A DNA stretch of 64,000 bases from Silene latifolia (lineage: Eukaryota > Streptophyta > Magnoliopsida > Caryophyllales > Caryophyllaceae), in the NCBI RefSeq assembly GCF_048544455.1, contig NC_133528.1, positions 50,334,293 to 50,398,292 of the forward strand, in the 5' to 3' direction. Shown here piece by piece: positions 35,555-48,063 of this stretch. The notes beneath the pieces were generated by a model, which saw nothing but the letters and a program-made list of their open reading frames with translations, did no database searches and had not been told where the DNA came from. A program made the position numbers and the translations under genes. Position 1 is the first letter of the stretch. Each line of letters opens with the position of its first letter.

Positions 35555-38500
35555 TAATTTTGTAGGTTGTGATGAAAGAAAATAACTTATGGTACCTTGA
35601 TAGTGGATGCTCAAGGCACATGACGATGTAAATTTATTTCTTTCACTTGAGCCTTTCGATGGAGGCAAGGTCACATTTGGTGATAACAAGAAGGGTAAAA
35701 TCATCGGTGTTGGTAAAGTTGGAATATCCTCTTCTCATGCTATTAGTGATGTTTATCTTGTTAGTGGTCTCAAGCATAATTTACTGAGTATCTCTCAATT
35801 ATGCGACAAAGGAAATAAAGTTGTCTTTCATTCAGATTCTTGTCGAATAATAATTGAAGGAACAAGTAGTGTTGTGCTTGAAGGACACCGTAAAAGGAAT
35901 GTTTATATGATTTATCTAAATAATATTCCTACTAATTCATTCACATACATGAAAGTAACGACAGATGCTCCATGCCTTTGGCACAAAAGATTGGCTCACA
36001 TAAATTCAACTACATTGAATAAGCTAAAGAAGTGGGATTTGGTTGAAGGACTTCCTTCAATCAAATTCGATCAAGAAACATTATGTAATTCATGTGCCCG
36101 ATGCAAACATGTAAGGTCATCATTCAAACCCAAGAGAATGGTAAGTACAAAGGAACCACTAGAACTAGTGCATATGGATCTTTGTGGCCCAATAAAGGTA
36201 AGAAATAGAGGTGGATCAGGTATGTCTTCGTTCTAGTTGATGACTATTCCAGATTTGTTTGGCCAATCTTTCTCAATTCAAAAGATGAGACTTTCGAAGA
36301 ATTTGCAGTTCTAATGAAGCTTGCCCAAAATAAATATAAATCTAAATTAGTTTCCATTCGTACGGATCATGGCACCGAATTTAATAACCAAGCTTTTATA
36401 GAATATTGTAGGGAGAATGGTGTTGGGCATAACTTCTCGGCACCATGAACCCCACAACAAAACGGTGTTGTTGAACGTATGAATAGAACATTGGAGGATA
36501 TGGCACGTACAATGTTATTGTGTAGTGGCCTACCTCGAAATTTTTGGGCTGAAGCTATTAGTACTGCATGCTATGTTCATAATCGAGCTTTGATTAGACC
36601 CATTCTCAAGAAGACTCCTTATGAGCTTCTTAGGGGACGTAAACCTAACATATCACATCTACGTTGCTTCGGGAGTAAATGTTTTGTCCATAATAATGGC
36701 AAAAATAGATTAAGCAAATTCGATCCCAGAAGTGACGAAGCGGTGTTTGTCGGTTACTCTAATCATAGTAAAGCATATAAGGTTTTCAATAAAAGAACCT
36801 TATGCATCGAAGAAAGTGTTCATGTTGTTTTTGATGAGAATAATATGTTTGACAAAGCTGAACAGGATGAGGAAGAAGATTTGAACGAACCTGATTTCCG
36901 ACTATCCAGGGATGAACTTCCAGAATTGGATGAGGAAGATAAAGAAATTGAGGGCACAAATGATGAACAAAGAAGCCCTTCGAATGATAAAAGAAAGAGA
37001 ACTGAGAGTTTAGTTGATGATACTAAAACCTCTTCTCAATCTAAGAATTTAGAGAATAAAGTTATAACTGATGAAGCTATAACTTCAACTCCAAATCAAC
37101 GAACTAAGTCCAATGTTATAACTGATTCTGTTATAACCCCAGGCTTGGATTCAGGGGGAACAAGGCTTGAACCCCAATCATTTGAAGAAGGTGAGACTAG
37201 TTCAGATGAAGATGTGCCTCCTGTTTCTAAGAAATGGAGATATAAGGACTCTCATCCAATGGAGACCATCCTAGGAAGTTTGAATGAAGGCGTTCGAACT
37301 CGGAGAAGACTTAACAACTTTTGCTCATTCTACTCCTTTCTTTCAATCATTGAGCCAACAAATATCAAAGAAGCACTTGCCGAACCAGATTGGATCATTG
37401 CTATGCAAGAAGAGCTTCAACAGTTCGAACGGAACAAAGTGTGGCATTTGGTTCCAAGACCTAAAGACCGGACGGTTATCGGTACGAGATGGGTTTTCAG
37501 AAACAAGCTGGACGATACAGGAGTTATTGTACGAAATAAAGCTAGATTGGTTGTACAAGGGTAAATCAACAAGAAGGAATTGACTATGATGAGACCTTCG
37601 CCCCTGTAGCCAGACTTGAGGCTATTAGATTATTAATAGCGTTTGCTGCTCATAAAGGAATTAAACTTTTTCAAATGAATGTTAAGACAGCTTTTCTTAA
37701 CGGTTATTTGAATGAGGAGGTCTTTGTTGAACAACCCCCAGGATTTCTCGACAGCAAGTTTCAAGACCATGTTTTCAAATTAGATAAAGCCCTGTATGGT
37801 TTGAAACAAGATCTGAGGTCGTGGTACGACAGATTGTCAAAATACCTTCTTGAAAGTGGTTTTAAAAGAGGATCTGTCGATAAAACCTTATTCCTGAAAA
37901 CTGAGGATTCCGATCTATTAGTTGTACAAATATACGTTGACGATATTATTTTTGGTTCAACTAATAATCGTTTATGCAAATATTTTTCAGATTTAATGAC
38001 CTCAGAATTCGAGATGAGCATGATGGGAGAACTCAAGTTCTTCCTTGGACTCCAAATCCAACAAACCCCTGAAGGAATTATGATACACCAACAAAAATAC
38101 ATCAAGGAGCTAATCAAGAAATTCGGTATGGAAAATTCTAACTCTAAGCCAACTCCTATGGGTACTGAGAAGAAGTTGACTTTGGATGAAAACGGTAAGT
38201 CAGTCGATGAGACGACTTATCGAGGTATGATTGGCTCACTTCTTTATTTAACTGCAAGTCGTCCGGATATTATGTTCAGTGTATGCGTATGTGCTCGATT
38301 CCAATCGTGCCCTAAAGAATCGCATATGATTGCAGTTAAGAGAATCTTGAAGTATTTAATCGGTACATCTAAATTATATTTGTGGTATCCTCTTGAGTGT
38401 AATTTCGATCTCATAGGGTATTCAGATGCAAATTATGCAGGTTGTTCACTTGACAAAAATAGTACTTCCGACATAGCCACGTTTGTTGGACCGTGTATTA

Positions 38501-38877
38501 TCACATGGGGGTCAAAGAAGCAAAATTCCGTTGCGTTATCTACAGCTGAAGCCGAATACATTGTTGCTGGATTGGTATGTTCTCAACTTTTATGGCTTAA
38601 GCAACAACTATGTGATTACGGTGTTAATGTTGGGTGTATACCTATTTTATGTGATAACACGAGTGCCATAATTATATCTAAGAACCCTGCATAGCACTCA
38701 CGAACTAAGCATATAGACATTAGACACCATTTTCTACGGGATCATGTAGATAAGGGCAACATAAGACTGGAATTTTGTAGTACAGAAAAACAATGGGCTG
38801 ACATTTTTACCAAAGCATTGGCTAGAGAACGTTTTGAGATTTTACGGTTGGAAATTGGTTTAATTGGTGGCAACTAA
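35555..38877 (+). pseudogene. Sirevirus pol: protease, integrase, RT, RNase H
   Basis: Protease WYLDSGCSRHMT (about 35590-35625), with frame changes before and after it. Pre-integrase LWHKRLAH and C-x2-C (about 35975-36105). Integrase HMDLCGP, RTDHGTEF and VVER, with a frame change near 36219 and TGA 36446-36448. An acidic linker to RT carries the palindromes at 37059-37137. A frame change lies at about 37560. RT has [10 protein letters not shown] and YVDDIIFGS (about 37934). RNase H has YSDANYAG, with TAG 38692-38694 before the final KHIDIRHHF block. The frame then runs to TAA 38875-38877. RT and RNase H motifs are still canonical, so decay is recent. Confidence 0.87.
37059..37137. repeat. 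GTTATA palindromes in the integrase-RT linker
   Basis: AAGTTATA/TATAACTT (37059-37085), then two copies of the self-complementary GTTATAAC (37115-37122 and 37130-37137). They encode ENKVITDEAIT and NVITDSVIT, matching the gag repeats in sequence and frame. Confidence 0.75.
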
Positions 38878-39370
38878 ACTTGTCACAAATATTTTATTCT
38901 CCATATGACTGACTAGATTTGACGAGATTGTATAACTGTATCCGTATTTTTCGTTGCAAGTTTATTTATGTCAAATGTTAAATTATATTATGAGAATATT
39001 CTATTTTCTAGTCATGTATATCTTAAGTTTTATTACGAACCAAAAGTCGTAACCAATTGCTTCCAGTTTCTTGCCTTAACCGAAATTCTCCACAATTGTA
39101 TATCTCTTGCCATATCTTACCATATCTTATCGTATCTTTTTTACAATCCACCCTAACCACTTGTTTATCTTATGGTAATTATAAAAAAGGGAAAACTTAC
39201 CTACCGCCACACGCCACCTCCACTTTCCTATTTCCCTTAAAACTCTTTTACCATAATTGATTTATTACTCTCATAAATACTCACCTCCTACCGTCACAAT
39301 CACACACAACACCCAAAGATTTACCTTTAGACTTTTCTACACACTCAACCTCCAAAATCCAATAATCATC
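38878..39370 (+). other. Spacer between pol and third ORF
   Basis: AT-rich and non-coding, rich in TCTTA/CATATC runs (39100-39150). It may serve as the leader of the third ORF. No splice acceptor can be named with confidence. Confidence 0.5.
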
Positions 39371-40999
39371 ATGACTCCTCCCTCAACTCGCTTCCACTCG
39401 CCCTCAACTTGGTCCACAACTCGGACCGGGTCCTCCAAACCACCACGCAACAAAACCTATGTTCCTCTCAAAACTTCCTCACCTTCATCAAACCAAAAAC
39501 CAACTAACCCCGATCATAACCGGGTTGATCCTAACTTAGAAGGGAAAAGACGAAAGTTGAACAAAGGGAAAAAGAAGGCCGTAGGGTTTGAAGATTCGGT
39601 GGAAGAAACCGAGGTTGTAGCTACTCAAGAAGGTCATCAAAGGGCAATGTTTCGAGAGTACATGGCGAATGCAACATCAACGGGGCTTGATAAGTTTCGA
39701 CTCACCGCGGATGAAAGAACCCGTGTCAACTATGTTATGCGGTACGGTATTCATGGTGGTCGTTCCTACTCCGACAAATGGTATGGAAAAATCGAAGCTT
39801 TACAATTTTTTAAGGATTTCTTGAATTTTCAAGAATGGAAGAAAGTTTGTTTTTTTGTTGGTCCGGTTTATCCTATTGAGGTAATCCAGTTTTACTCTTC
39901 CGTCTCCGTTAAAAATAACGTGTTGCATGCGGTGGTGAATGATTCCGAAGTCAAAATCTCCCTTGCCGATTTTTGTACTCTGTTTTCGGTCCCTAATGAT
40001 GGGATCGAAATAAATCCGAGTGCGGAATGGGGAGATGTGACGGAGGAAGAAAAGATTAAAATTAAGAAGTCGTTTGATGTTGATGCTACGGGGTCAAGTA
40101 ACATGCTTGCGGGGTCGTTTACTCCAAAATTGAAATTCTTTCTTAATTTCCTTTGGAACACGGTTGTTCCAAGGAGGGGTGGTCGTGATAAATTGTCAAG
40201 TTATGAGATGGTGTTGATGTCTAAGTGGCTTGAAGGGTCCAAAGTTAGTCTTCCTCGTCTTGTGTTTCATAAAATCGTTCAAACAAGTATTTGTGTCACT
40301 GAGGAAAAGTTTTATACTACTTTGGATTTGCCGTATGGTATGTGGGTCTCTCGGCTTTTGGAACAAAAATGGGTAATTGGGACTTCTAGCTATGGTGTAA
40401 AGGTGAAAGATGAGATGTGTGACACTCATCTTAAATTGATGAAGATGGGTGCCATTGGACCCGATTTGGTGTTTTTGGAAAAAGGGAATGTGGTAGAGAA
40501 ATCGTTGGATGTGGTCTCGGTTGTCGAACAAAAATTGGAATCGTTCATGGCAAGTATTTGTGAGAAAATGGATGCACAAAATAAGATGGTTGCGGAGTTG
40601 GTCTCGAGTTTGGGACAAGACAAGAATGGGGCTTCGGGTTCGAAGGGATCGGATCTTGGCGAAGTCTTGTCTTATTTGCATGGGTTAGAAGCTCGGGTTG
40701 ATGCTATGGCTAAGGATGCGGCTAGGGCGGCCAAAGAGTGTGTTCGTCACTCTGGATCTTTGGCTAACTTAGCTAGTCAAGGTGGGGCAATATGGCGTGA
40801 AGGGAAGGCTATGCATGAGGATATGCGGGTTGTTTACGAGGCTACTAAAGCCTTGTCGTTGAAAGTGCTTAATTTCGAGAGGTGTCTCACGGGAGAAGCT
40901 AACCACGTCCGTTCATGCTTTGATCGTCTTGACTCTCTTGAGTTTAGGACCCGTCCCGGTAATGTGAACCCCAATGTCGTGAAACGTGACTACCCTTAA
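39371..40999 (+). CDS. Sirevirus third ORF (env position), intact, 542 aa
   Basis: The first in-frame ATG is at 39371 and the frame is open to TAA 40997-40999. N-terminus: Ser/Thr/Pro- and Lys-rich, low complexity, about 85 residues. The middle (about residues 95-370) resembles the plant transposon-protein domain found in env-position ORFs of Sireviruses. The C-terminal third is Ala/Lys/Glu-rich and likely coiled coil. I see no signal peptide or membrane segment, so an envelope role is not supported. Function unknown. It is the only full-length frame in an element whose gag and pol have stops and shifts. It would need a subgenomic or spliced RNA for expression. Confidence 0.75.
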   Translation: MTPPSTRFHSPSTWSTTRTGSSKPPRNKTYVPLKTSSPSSNQKPTNPDHNRVDPNLEGKRRKLNKGKKKAVGFEDSVEETEVVATQEGHQRAMFREYMANATSTGLDKFRLTADERTRVNYVMRYGIHGGRSYSDKWYGKIEALQFFKDFLNFQEWKKVCFFVGPVYPIEVIQFYSSVSVKNNVLHAVVNDSEVKISLADFCTLFSVPNDGIEINPSAEWGDVTEEEKIKIKKSFDVDATGSSNMLAGSFTPKLKFFLNFLWNTVVPRRGGRDKLSSYEMVLMSKWLEGSKVSLPRLVFHKIVQTSICVTEEKFYTTLDLPYGMWVSRLLEQKWVIGTSSYGVKVKDEMCDTHLKLMKMGAIGPDLVFLEKGNVVEKSLDVVSVVEQKLESFMASICEKMDAQNKMVAELVSSLGQDKNGASGSKGSDLGEVLSYLHGLEARVDAMAKDAARAAKECVRHSGSLANLASQGGAIWREGKAMHEDMRVVYEATKALSLKVLNFERCLTGEANHVRSCFDRLDSLEFRTRPGNVNPNVVKRDYP

Positions 41000-41507
41000 C
41001 CCGTCATCATCTTTGCCTTGCCTTTCTTTTATTAGACTTTATATTTTGAATAATTGTCTAATTCGGCCCATTTTGGCTGCTTTTCATTCGGCCCATGTGG
41101 CTTAATAACTTGTTTCTTATTCGGCCCAATTGGCAATTAGACTAGTTTGGTTTGTAGTACACTTATTTTCTATGTGACATGCTTATGTAGATTATTTTCT
41201 CGTTTTGTAATCTTTCTTTGCATGTTTAATCCTTGTCTCGACTTATATTATTCTAGTTATTTTATGTTTTTTCTCGTCTTTTCGATGATGTCAAGAGGGG
41301 GAAGAAAATTCTTGTGACTTAAGTATTTGCCTAAGCTTGCTCCTTGTCGGAACCTTTAATCTCTTAAGGTCCTTAGATGCTATACTTTGTATATAAGTGA
41401 TTGTTCTTGCGTTCAACTGTCTATTACTTTTATAGTATTATGTTGAGGGGGAACTTACACTTAGTCACAAATCATAAGAGACTTGTCATCATCAAAAAGG
41501 GGGAATT
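41000..41507 (+). other. Sirevirus 3' UTR and polypurine tract
   Basis: ATTCGGCCCA occurs three times (about 41061, 41088 and 41119). AAAAAGGGGGAA (41494-41505) just before the LTR is the polypurine tract. AAGAGGGGGAAGAAAA near 41292 may be a second tract. Confidence 0.7.
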
Positions 41508-42964
41508 TGTTGGACCATATAGATATATGATTAAGTTTTGATAATGACAAGTGTGTGCCTCATCTTATATAAACTCTTGCTCGTAATCGTTTGTTTAGTC
41601 TTTGTTAGATTAACTTAGGTTTACAAGTTTAGCAAGTAATGTTATAGCATTCTCGGCTATAACATTGAAGATTTGTGAGGCATCATTCAAGTAATGTTAT
41701 AGCAGCTTGAGCTATAACATTGAAAATTCTTAAAGCGTCATAGTAACTGTAACAAGTTTCAAGTATGATGGTCACTCAAGCAAAAGGCTAGATCAAGTCT
41801 TTAACAAAGCTCAAGATGAAGAGCTTTTGGTCAAGATAAAAAGAAGATCCTATCACTGAAGATCTCCAGGAAGATTAGTTAGTATAGGTCTTCATCTAAT
41901 GACGGTATCTTAAGATAAGAATATTGGGAAGGTAAAGTTATAGCTATTTCACCTATAACTTTACTCACCAAACTTAAAGTTATAGTTGTTTCTACTATAA
42001 CTTTAGGTAGCATTTTAATAGCACGATTTCAATAGTTTTAAAATCATTTTTCAAAGGTTAAAATTCTTTAAACATATTTCGAAATCATTTGTATCTATAG
42101 TAGAGTTTATATATGGGTGGTTATAATGAATAACTTGCATATCTCTATTGGTTAGTAAAACGACTTATGGGTCGTCATGCTACCTAGGGTTTGCTAGTTT
42201 ATTTAACCTAACCCTAATCCAAGAAGAGAGATGTTTATCCAAGATGAGCACGGGCCTAGGGTTTCGGCCGTGGGCTGTAAACCGTTGGGGCGTGTGAGTT
42301 GTTGTGTATAAGTAACCTATCTAATCAAATCTAGCTTATATTTAAATAAGATATTTTTCTATCTTAATAATATATGATTTGATTTGTTTACTTATCTAAA
42401 AATCTTAAAGATATAGTTTAAGAAAACAAATAAGATTCAATTTTATCTTATTTACCTAAACTATAATATCTTGGATTAAATTAGGAAAGAGATAAGGAAT
42501 TATCTCTTGCAAATCTTGCCGCCTATCTCACGGCATCCTAGGGTTTCGTGCAAACCCTAGTTCTTTCTTCTACTATAAATACATTTGATCATTCCTTATT
42601 CAAAAAAAAGCTTTTCGAAATACAACAATCCTTGCAAACATATTTGAGTTCAATTTTTAATTGTTTTATTGTTTTGCTTTTGGAAATATTACGAAAAGTC
42701 GTGCTCTTTAATTTGCTTATCTTTCTTAAGGTTACGTCATAAGATAATAGTACTTCATATTGTTTCTTACTCGTTCAGTTGTATGAACACCTAGAAGAAT
42801 AATCAAGTGCTTTCTTAGTAACTTAAGATAGTCAAAATCGAATATCTAGTGATATTCAAATTGAGTTATAGTTAGAGTTAACTATACGAGTTGGATTGAT
42901 AATTTTGTAATCCGGAGTAAGGTACTAAAATTATTTATCGAGAATAGTGGACGTAGGCTTCGAC
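41508..42964 (+). repeat. Sirevirus 3' LTR, first part
   Basis: Nearly identical to 31362-32820, including the four GTTATAG palindromes. It is interrupted after TTCGAC by the solo LTR at 42965 and continues at 45888. Confidence 0.92.
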
Positions 42965-45887
42965 TGTGACACCCTCATTCATTGCGGAAAAGTAAACACA
43001 TAATTCTAGATAAAAACTGCATGGATATGTTTGTAATAGGTTCATTTGGGTAAAAACCTGAAATTTTTAAAACCTGAACCTGTTATAAAAATATCCAAAT
43101 GGGAAGGTGTCAAACATGCAAGGTCTAAAATAACTCTCATGAACAAAACATCGCTAAAGTCGCGAAACAAAGTTATACAACCCAAATATGAAAAAGGGAG
43201 ACATATGTCCCTAAAAAGTATATGACATAACAAGTGTTTAAGGGTCACAATAAAATAAAGCCAATCTAGGTCCCAAGGTTACTTTGCTCGCTAGCTCGTC
43301 CATGTACCTCATATATGCATCACCTACCTGTCAATCGCATTTTATACAAATACGAAAGCCACAGTCAGTGGGGAGTAACTCCGAGTTCTCCCAGCCACGA
43401 AATGTCATAATTAACATAACATGTAAACATAAGAATATGAATATGAATAACACATAGCCTTAGCATATAGATGCTAGACAATTGTGCTTATCATGTGAAC
43501 AACCATATAACAACACATAGTCCTAGCATGTGAATACTAGACCGACTCATACTACACTATCATGTGAATCACATAACATCCAGAAATTCAAACTCTATCA
43601 ACCATAGCTGGCTTGCATCTCACCTTCTATGATTCATAGAATCATCAAACAAGAAAGGACAATATATCTACAGACAGGCATAAGTTCTTAGGACAGTCAA
43701 TAGTCACTCTGTAACTCGAGTCTATACCACGAGGTAAGGTAAACACCCTAGTCCTAAACCGCAGACCTAGCGACATGCGGAAAACTACCGCATCCAAGAC
43801 CCATGATAACAACACATGAGTACCCCTAAGGAGTCCACCAAAGGGTTGGCTAGTACTTAAGCTGACCACATACTTCTAAGAGTACGTCAGGAGGTCATGC
43901 CCTAACTTGGATATAAACCCACCAAGCTAAGACACAAAGGCTATTAAGCGGTGAACATACACTCGTCAAAGACTATAATGGCCTATCTATGATGAAGGCC
44001 GAAATACTCACCTAGGACCTAGTCCCAGCTTGAATACTTTAGCCCACACCACACAAGACAAGTAGGACACCCAATTAACCATAAGAGGGGCAAAGAGTCC
44101 AAACTTGCATACACAAATGATCATACACACCCTAGCATATGAAAGGCTACGCAAGAGCATATTCAGCTGACAATCCAACAATATCTCCAATATCAATAAT
44201 AATCCAAATTCCAGCTAACCAACAGTACCATAATCCATGAGAACAAGCTAAAATGGCAAAGAGGTAAGAAGACTCAAGCATAAGGCATCCAAAACATCCA
44301 ACAACCAACATGTGAAATGATAATCACAAATATCAAGGCATCAACATAAAACATCCAATAACAACCAATCTCACCTCAAAGACAAACCCTCGACCCGAGT
44401 CCCGCGACGGGTCATTAGTCAAATCGAGGCTGACCAGTTTAAACCTAGTTTGACCAAACTCATTCGGTCAAACTGGCCCAGCTCAGAGTCTTGGCCCAAA
44501 TCACAACATTCATTACAATATCATTCTCATGCAACATTCCAATTTCTATCATGTGAACACTATCAACATAAAGAAAACATTCCAACTTACAAAATAACTA
44601 ATTCCACAAAATTCTCGCTTAATAAAATAGCATAAATAACCGTCTCACACAAGGGTAAACTTTTCTATAAATTTTAATCGATAAAATGACACCATTTACT
44701 CATACGGACTCCGAATTCAGTGATTCAAGTGGCTAAACCACCTAATTTTTCGATGTCGTTCAATCTGTCATATTTTTGGAAACATTGGAAACCGTCTCGG
44801 TTCGGTACTGACGCGTTCCAGCCAAAACACGGACTTGTCACAACACATAATTCCTATCCAAATTTGTTCCAAACAATAATATACAAATGGGTAACGTAAA
44901 TTAAACATAAGCATACTCATCTTACTCCATTCATTCATTTATCAACAAGATCGTCTCAAACAACAACAAACAATAACAAACGACAACAAACAACAACAAA
45001 CAACAAATACAACTACTAATGTGACATTAATTCGTCGAGTGACTCGGAATAGTTACCTTAAGCTAGAAAAAGAGAACAATAACACTTGAGAAAGAGCCCT
45101 AGAAACCGAAATCACTCATTATCTTCTACAATATATGAGTCACCTAACTCATCTTCAAATTCTTCACCTATAAGAACAACAAAAATACAATTATTAAGCT
45201 TAAATTCGAAAACCCTAAAAGATGAGCCTTAAAACAAAATTGGGGGAAATGAAAATAAAGCTTACTAGTAGATGAGGATTGAAGAGATGATTCCAAATAT
45301 ATAATTTTATGAGATTTGGTGGAGAAATAAAGGATTTATGGTGGATTTAGGGATTGTAAGGAGGATTTTTGAGATGAATTTGGTGTTTGATGAAAGGAAG
45401 AGAGAGAGTGAATTATGGAGGAAATGAAAGTTGAAAGAGGGAACAAATGGGAGTAGGGTGGCCGGTCCATATGCATGGGGAGGGGGTCAATTGTTTACGT
45501 TTTGGGTTTGCTTCGACGGTAATTAGAAATATTCGTCGAACGCGATTTCCGAGAATATTAAAGTTCTTAAACACGATTTTACTAAAAGATTAAGTACTCA
45601 TATGCTCAATATCCAAACTCGTTTACCCAACGACCGTAAGAAATGGAAAATCCCAATTTTACGACTTTTATCCGAAATCTATTTTATCAAAGGAAAAGGT
45701 TTAAATATAGTTTAAATCACTTTTAAACATTTCTAAACTATCAAAAATAATTACATTTCTTCAAAATAAAATAAGATTATATTTTATCAAATAAATTTTA
45801 TTTCAAATAAATTAATATTAAATTAAAATAGATTAAAATATTACTTTTAAAATATAATAAAGGTCTTCAAATTTACGGGGTGTTACA
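42965..45887 (-). mobile_element. Solo LTR, probably Ty3/gypsy chromovirus (Tekay-like), 2923 bp
   Basis: Inserted in the Sirevirus 3' LTR with duplication TCGAC (42960-42964, 45888-45892). Ends are TGTGACACCC and GGGTGTTACA. Long chromovirus LTRs commonly begin TGTAACACCCC, so the minus orientation is preferred. There is no primer site, purine tract or coding domain inside; short open frames are unsupported. It is the youngest layer of the nest, as it lies inside a guest of Athila. Confidence 0.75.
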
Positions 45888-46109
45888 TCGACGTGTGAAG
45901 CTGAACCACTTCAAATATCGTGTGTCCTTGCAGTTTTCATTTTAGTCATTTCATTACGTTCATAATCATTTAGTTAATTAGTTAAAGTTTAATCAATAAA
46001 CTTTAAGTAATTAATTACCTTGATATAAAATAAAAAGTAGGCATAAATTTTAAATACTCAATTCACCCCCCCCCCCTTCTCGAGTATTTCAGGTGTGATA
46101 GACTCTTCA
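45888..46109 (+). repeat. Sirevirus 3' LTR, end
   Basis: This matches the last 224 bp of the 5' LTR, including a C run (46066-46076) and the end GACTCTTCA. It begins with the second TCGAC and is followed by ATTCC. Confidence 0.92.
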
Positions 46110-46509
46110 ATTCCGTCACAAAACTTCGACCTAGGGTTTCGTTTGATTCGAGATTGAAGATTTTCGGGTTTGCAAATTGGATTTAAGGGACTATTGAAGC
46201 ATTCTTGGGTAATAAATATCATCCTACAACACAAACAAGAATCAAAAGGAGGTATAAACCTTATTCTTATTCTTGTCATTCATAGTTAACTTGATTTCGA
46301 AAATTTGTTTGGTTCAAGTCGAAATTTGGTTGTTTATTTGTGTTGTAATTTGTCCCTAAACAATTTCTAAACTTGTGAGGTGTTTTACTTTCAACAAACA
46401 ACTAATTAGCACATCATCTTTCTAGTGCATGTTAGGTGTTTGTTCTTTTGCCTCACCCAAAAATCCTTTCCAAACTTGTGTTTTTCTGGAAAAAAAAAAT
46501 TGTTATACA
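46110..46509 (+). other. Athila spacer, resumed
   Basis: Host sequence after the Sirevirus, leading to the Athila ORF. No gene. An in-frame ATG at 46429 precedes the chosen start at 46510, but the first 27 codons it adds look like leader rather than conserved protein. Confidence 0.6.
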
Positions 46510-48063
46510 ATGGGAAAAGGTAAAGCTACCGAGGCTTCCTCCTCACAAGGACCAAAGAGAGCCTCGGCTTTTGATGAGAATGAGTACTCGGGCAAGGAGG
46601 GCCTCCGAGACAAAGCCCTCACAAATTGGAAAAAGTTTGTTTCGGTGTCAACCGTAGCACAAACTAAATTTCTTGACCAAAATGTTCTTATCAGGTTGGG
46701 AATGCTTCCCATGGCCCGAATGCTCTTAGAAAAGGTCGGGCTTGAATCTTACACTAACATTGCCGCACACACCCGAAGGGGTGTTACCTTTGAATTTCTT
46801 TCTTCTTTGGAGAGGGTGAAATTGGGAAGGGATAAGACCCCAGGGATCAAATTCCGGGCATGCCGACTTACCCACACTTTGACTTATGACGAATTAAGAG
46901 AGGCCCTCCATATCACCAAAGCCCTCATCAAAGAGCCCCTTGACAAGAAAAACATGAGTGCATTTTGGAATGATATCAGGGGGGATGTGAGGTATGAAAA
47001 CTCAAAGAACACAACCCTTCCAAACCCTGTTTTGCGCCTCTTGAGCCGCCACATAAACACAAATTTCTTGGTCATGACCGAACCCACCAAGATGAATTAC
47101 CTTCAAATAAAATGTCTATGGTCCATGACCCCGTAGGGGAGGGGAATACCGGATTGGGTTGACTTGTTTGTGAGCGGTTGCCTTGAGTTACAAAAGGAAC
47201 CAAAGAGGACCATTTTCATTGGGGGCATGATTGAAATGATTGTGGAAAAGACGGGTGTACCAATTCCACCTAATGTTTATGAACTTGACGGAAGTGGTCT
47301 CATGGACTACAAATACTTGGGAAAAGCACACATGCTTGAGGTGGTAGACAAAATCACCCCCTTGGTAATTTGGTGCATGGGTGGCCAAAACTACAAGTAC
47401 TACATGTACTTACCCCGTCCCCCCAACTCACCCTTGGGTTGGGGGAGTGCACAAGACTTTTATATGCCTCCCGACGACGCGTTTGTGCACCTTTGGGTTG
47501 ATATAGCCCAAGTAGTTGAACCCGATAATGATGAGGGTGGAGAGCAACCACAAGTGGGGGGGGCTCTAACTTATGGTGACATGCCACATTATGATGCACC
47601 ATTTGATGAACCCATGCCTAATGCCCGTTTTGATGAGCCTCACTTCACTCCACCTCAAATGCCACAAGAACAACAACAACATCGTTTTATGGCACCTCAA
47701 TTCAACTACCCGGCCTTCCAAACATGGCAATCGGATATCACCAACCGTGTCACAAACCTTGAGTCCTCACTCTCTCAAATGCAACTCACGGAGAATGCCC
47801 GGTGAGGAATCACCGAAAACCGCTACCACCACTACCAAGAGGATTTGGAGGAGATGCGTTATATGCAAAACGCAATCTTTGATATGGTGGCGGCCATGAA
47901 TGCACAACACATGCAACAATTCCCCACCCAATACCAAGGATATAATGAGACTCCAGTTAATGAAGTAAGAGCCGGAATGGCTAGATTTAGAAGAAGAAGA
48001 AGAGAATCAAGAATAAGGGGAGGACCTCCGGGACATGGAGGTGCCTCAAGCTCACACTCTTGA
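46510..48063 (+). pseudogene. Athila ORF in env position, two stops
   Basis: One frame of 517 codons from ATG 46510 (MGKGKATEASSSQG) to TGA 48061-48063, broken by TAG 47134-47136 and TGA 47803-47805. The N-terminal half resembles the ATHILA ORF-1 family by recall: helical, with conserved GVTFEFLSSLE and LTYDELREAL blocks. After the first stop come an aromatic/Pro-rich middle, a Gln/Pro-rich stretch, a short coiled-coil-like segment and an Arg/Gly-rich tail (RRRRRESRIRGG). No signal peptide or membrane helix is seen, so env is a positional label only. Confidence 0.8.

Larger units (their letters stand above)
31362..46109 (+). mobile_element. Sirevirus-type Ty1/copia retrotransposon
   Basis: LTRs 31362-33039 and 41508-46109 (the latter split), duplication ATTCC (31357-31361, 46110-46114). 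Order: primer site, gag with two zinc knuckles and a coiled coil, protease, integrase, RT, RNase H, then a third ORF before the purine tract. The extra ORF, long gag and primer variant point to the Sirevirus (SIRE/Maximus) group. gag and pol carry several stops and shifts; the third ORF is open. The LTRs are almost identical, so insertion was recent. Confidence 0.9.

Noticed and set aside
43042..44635. Several 60-75 codon frames in the solo LTR
   Set aside because: No shared domain, no codon bias; the stretch is explained as an LTR with TCGAC duplication.
46510..48063. Envelope glycoprotein in the Athila element
   Set aside because: No signal peptide, membrane helix or Cys pattern; only the position matches env.
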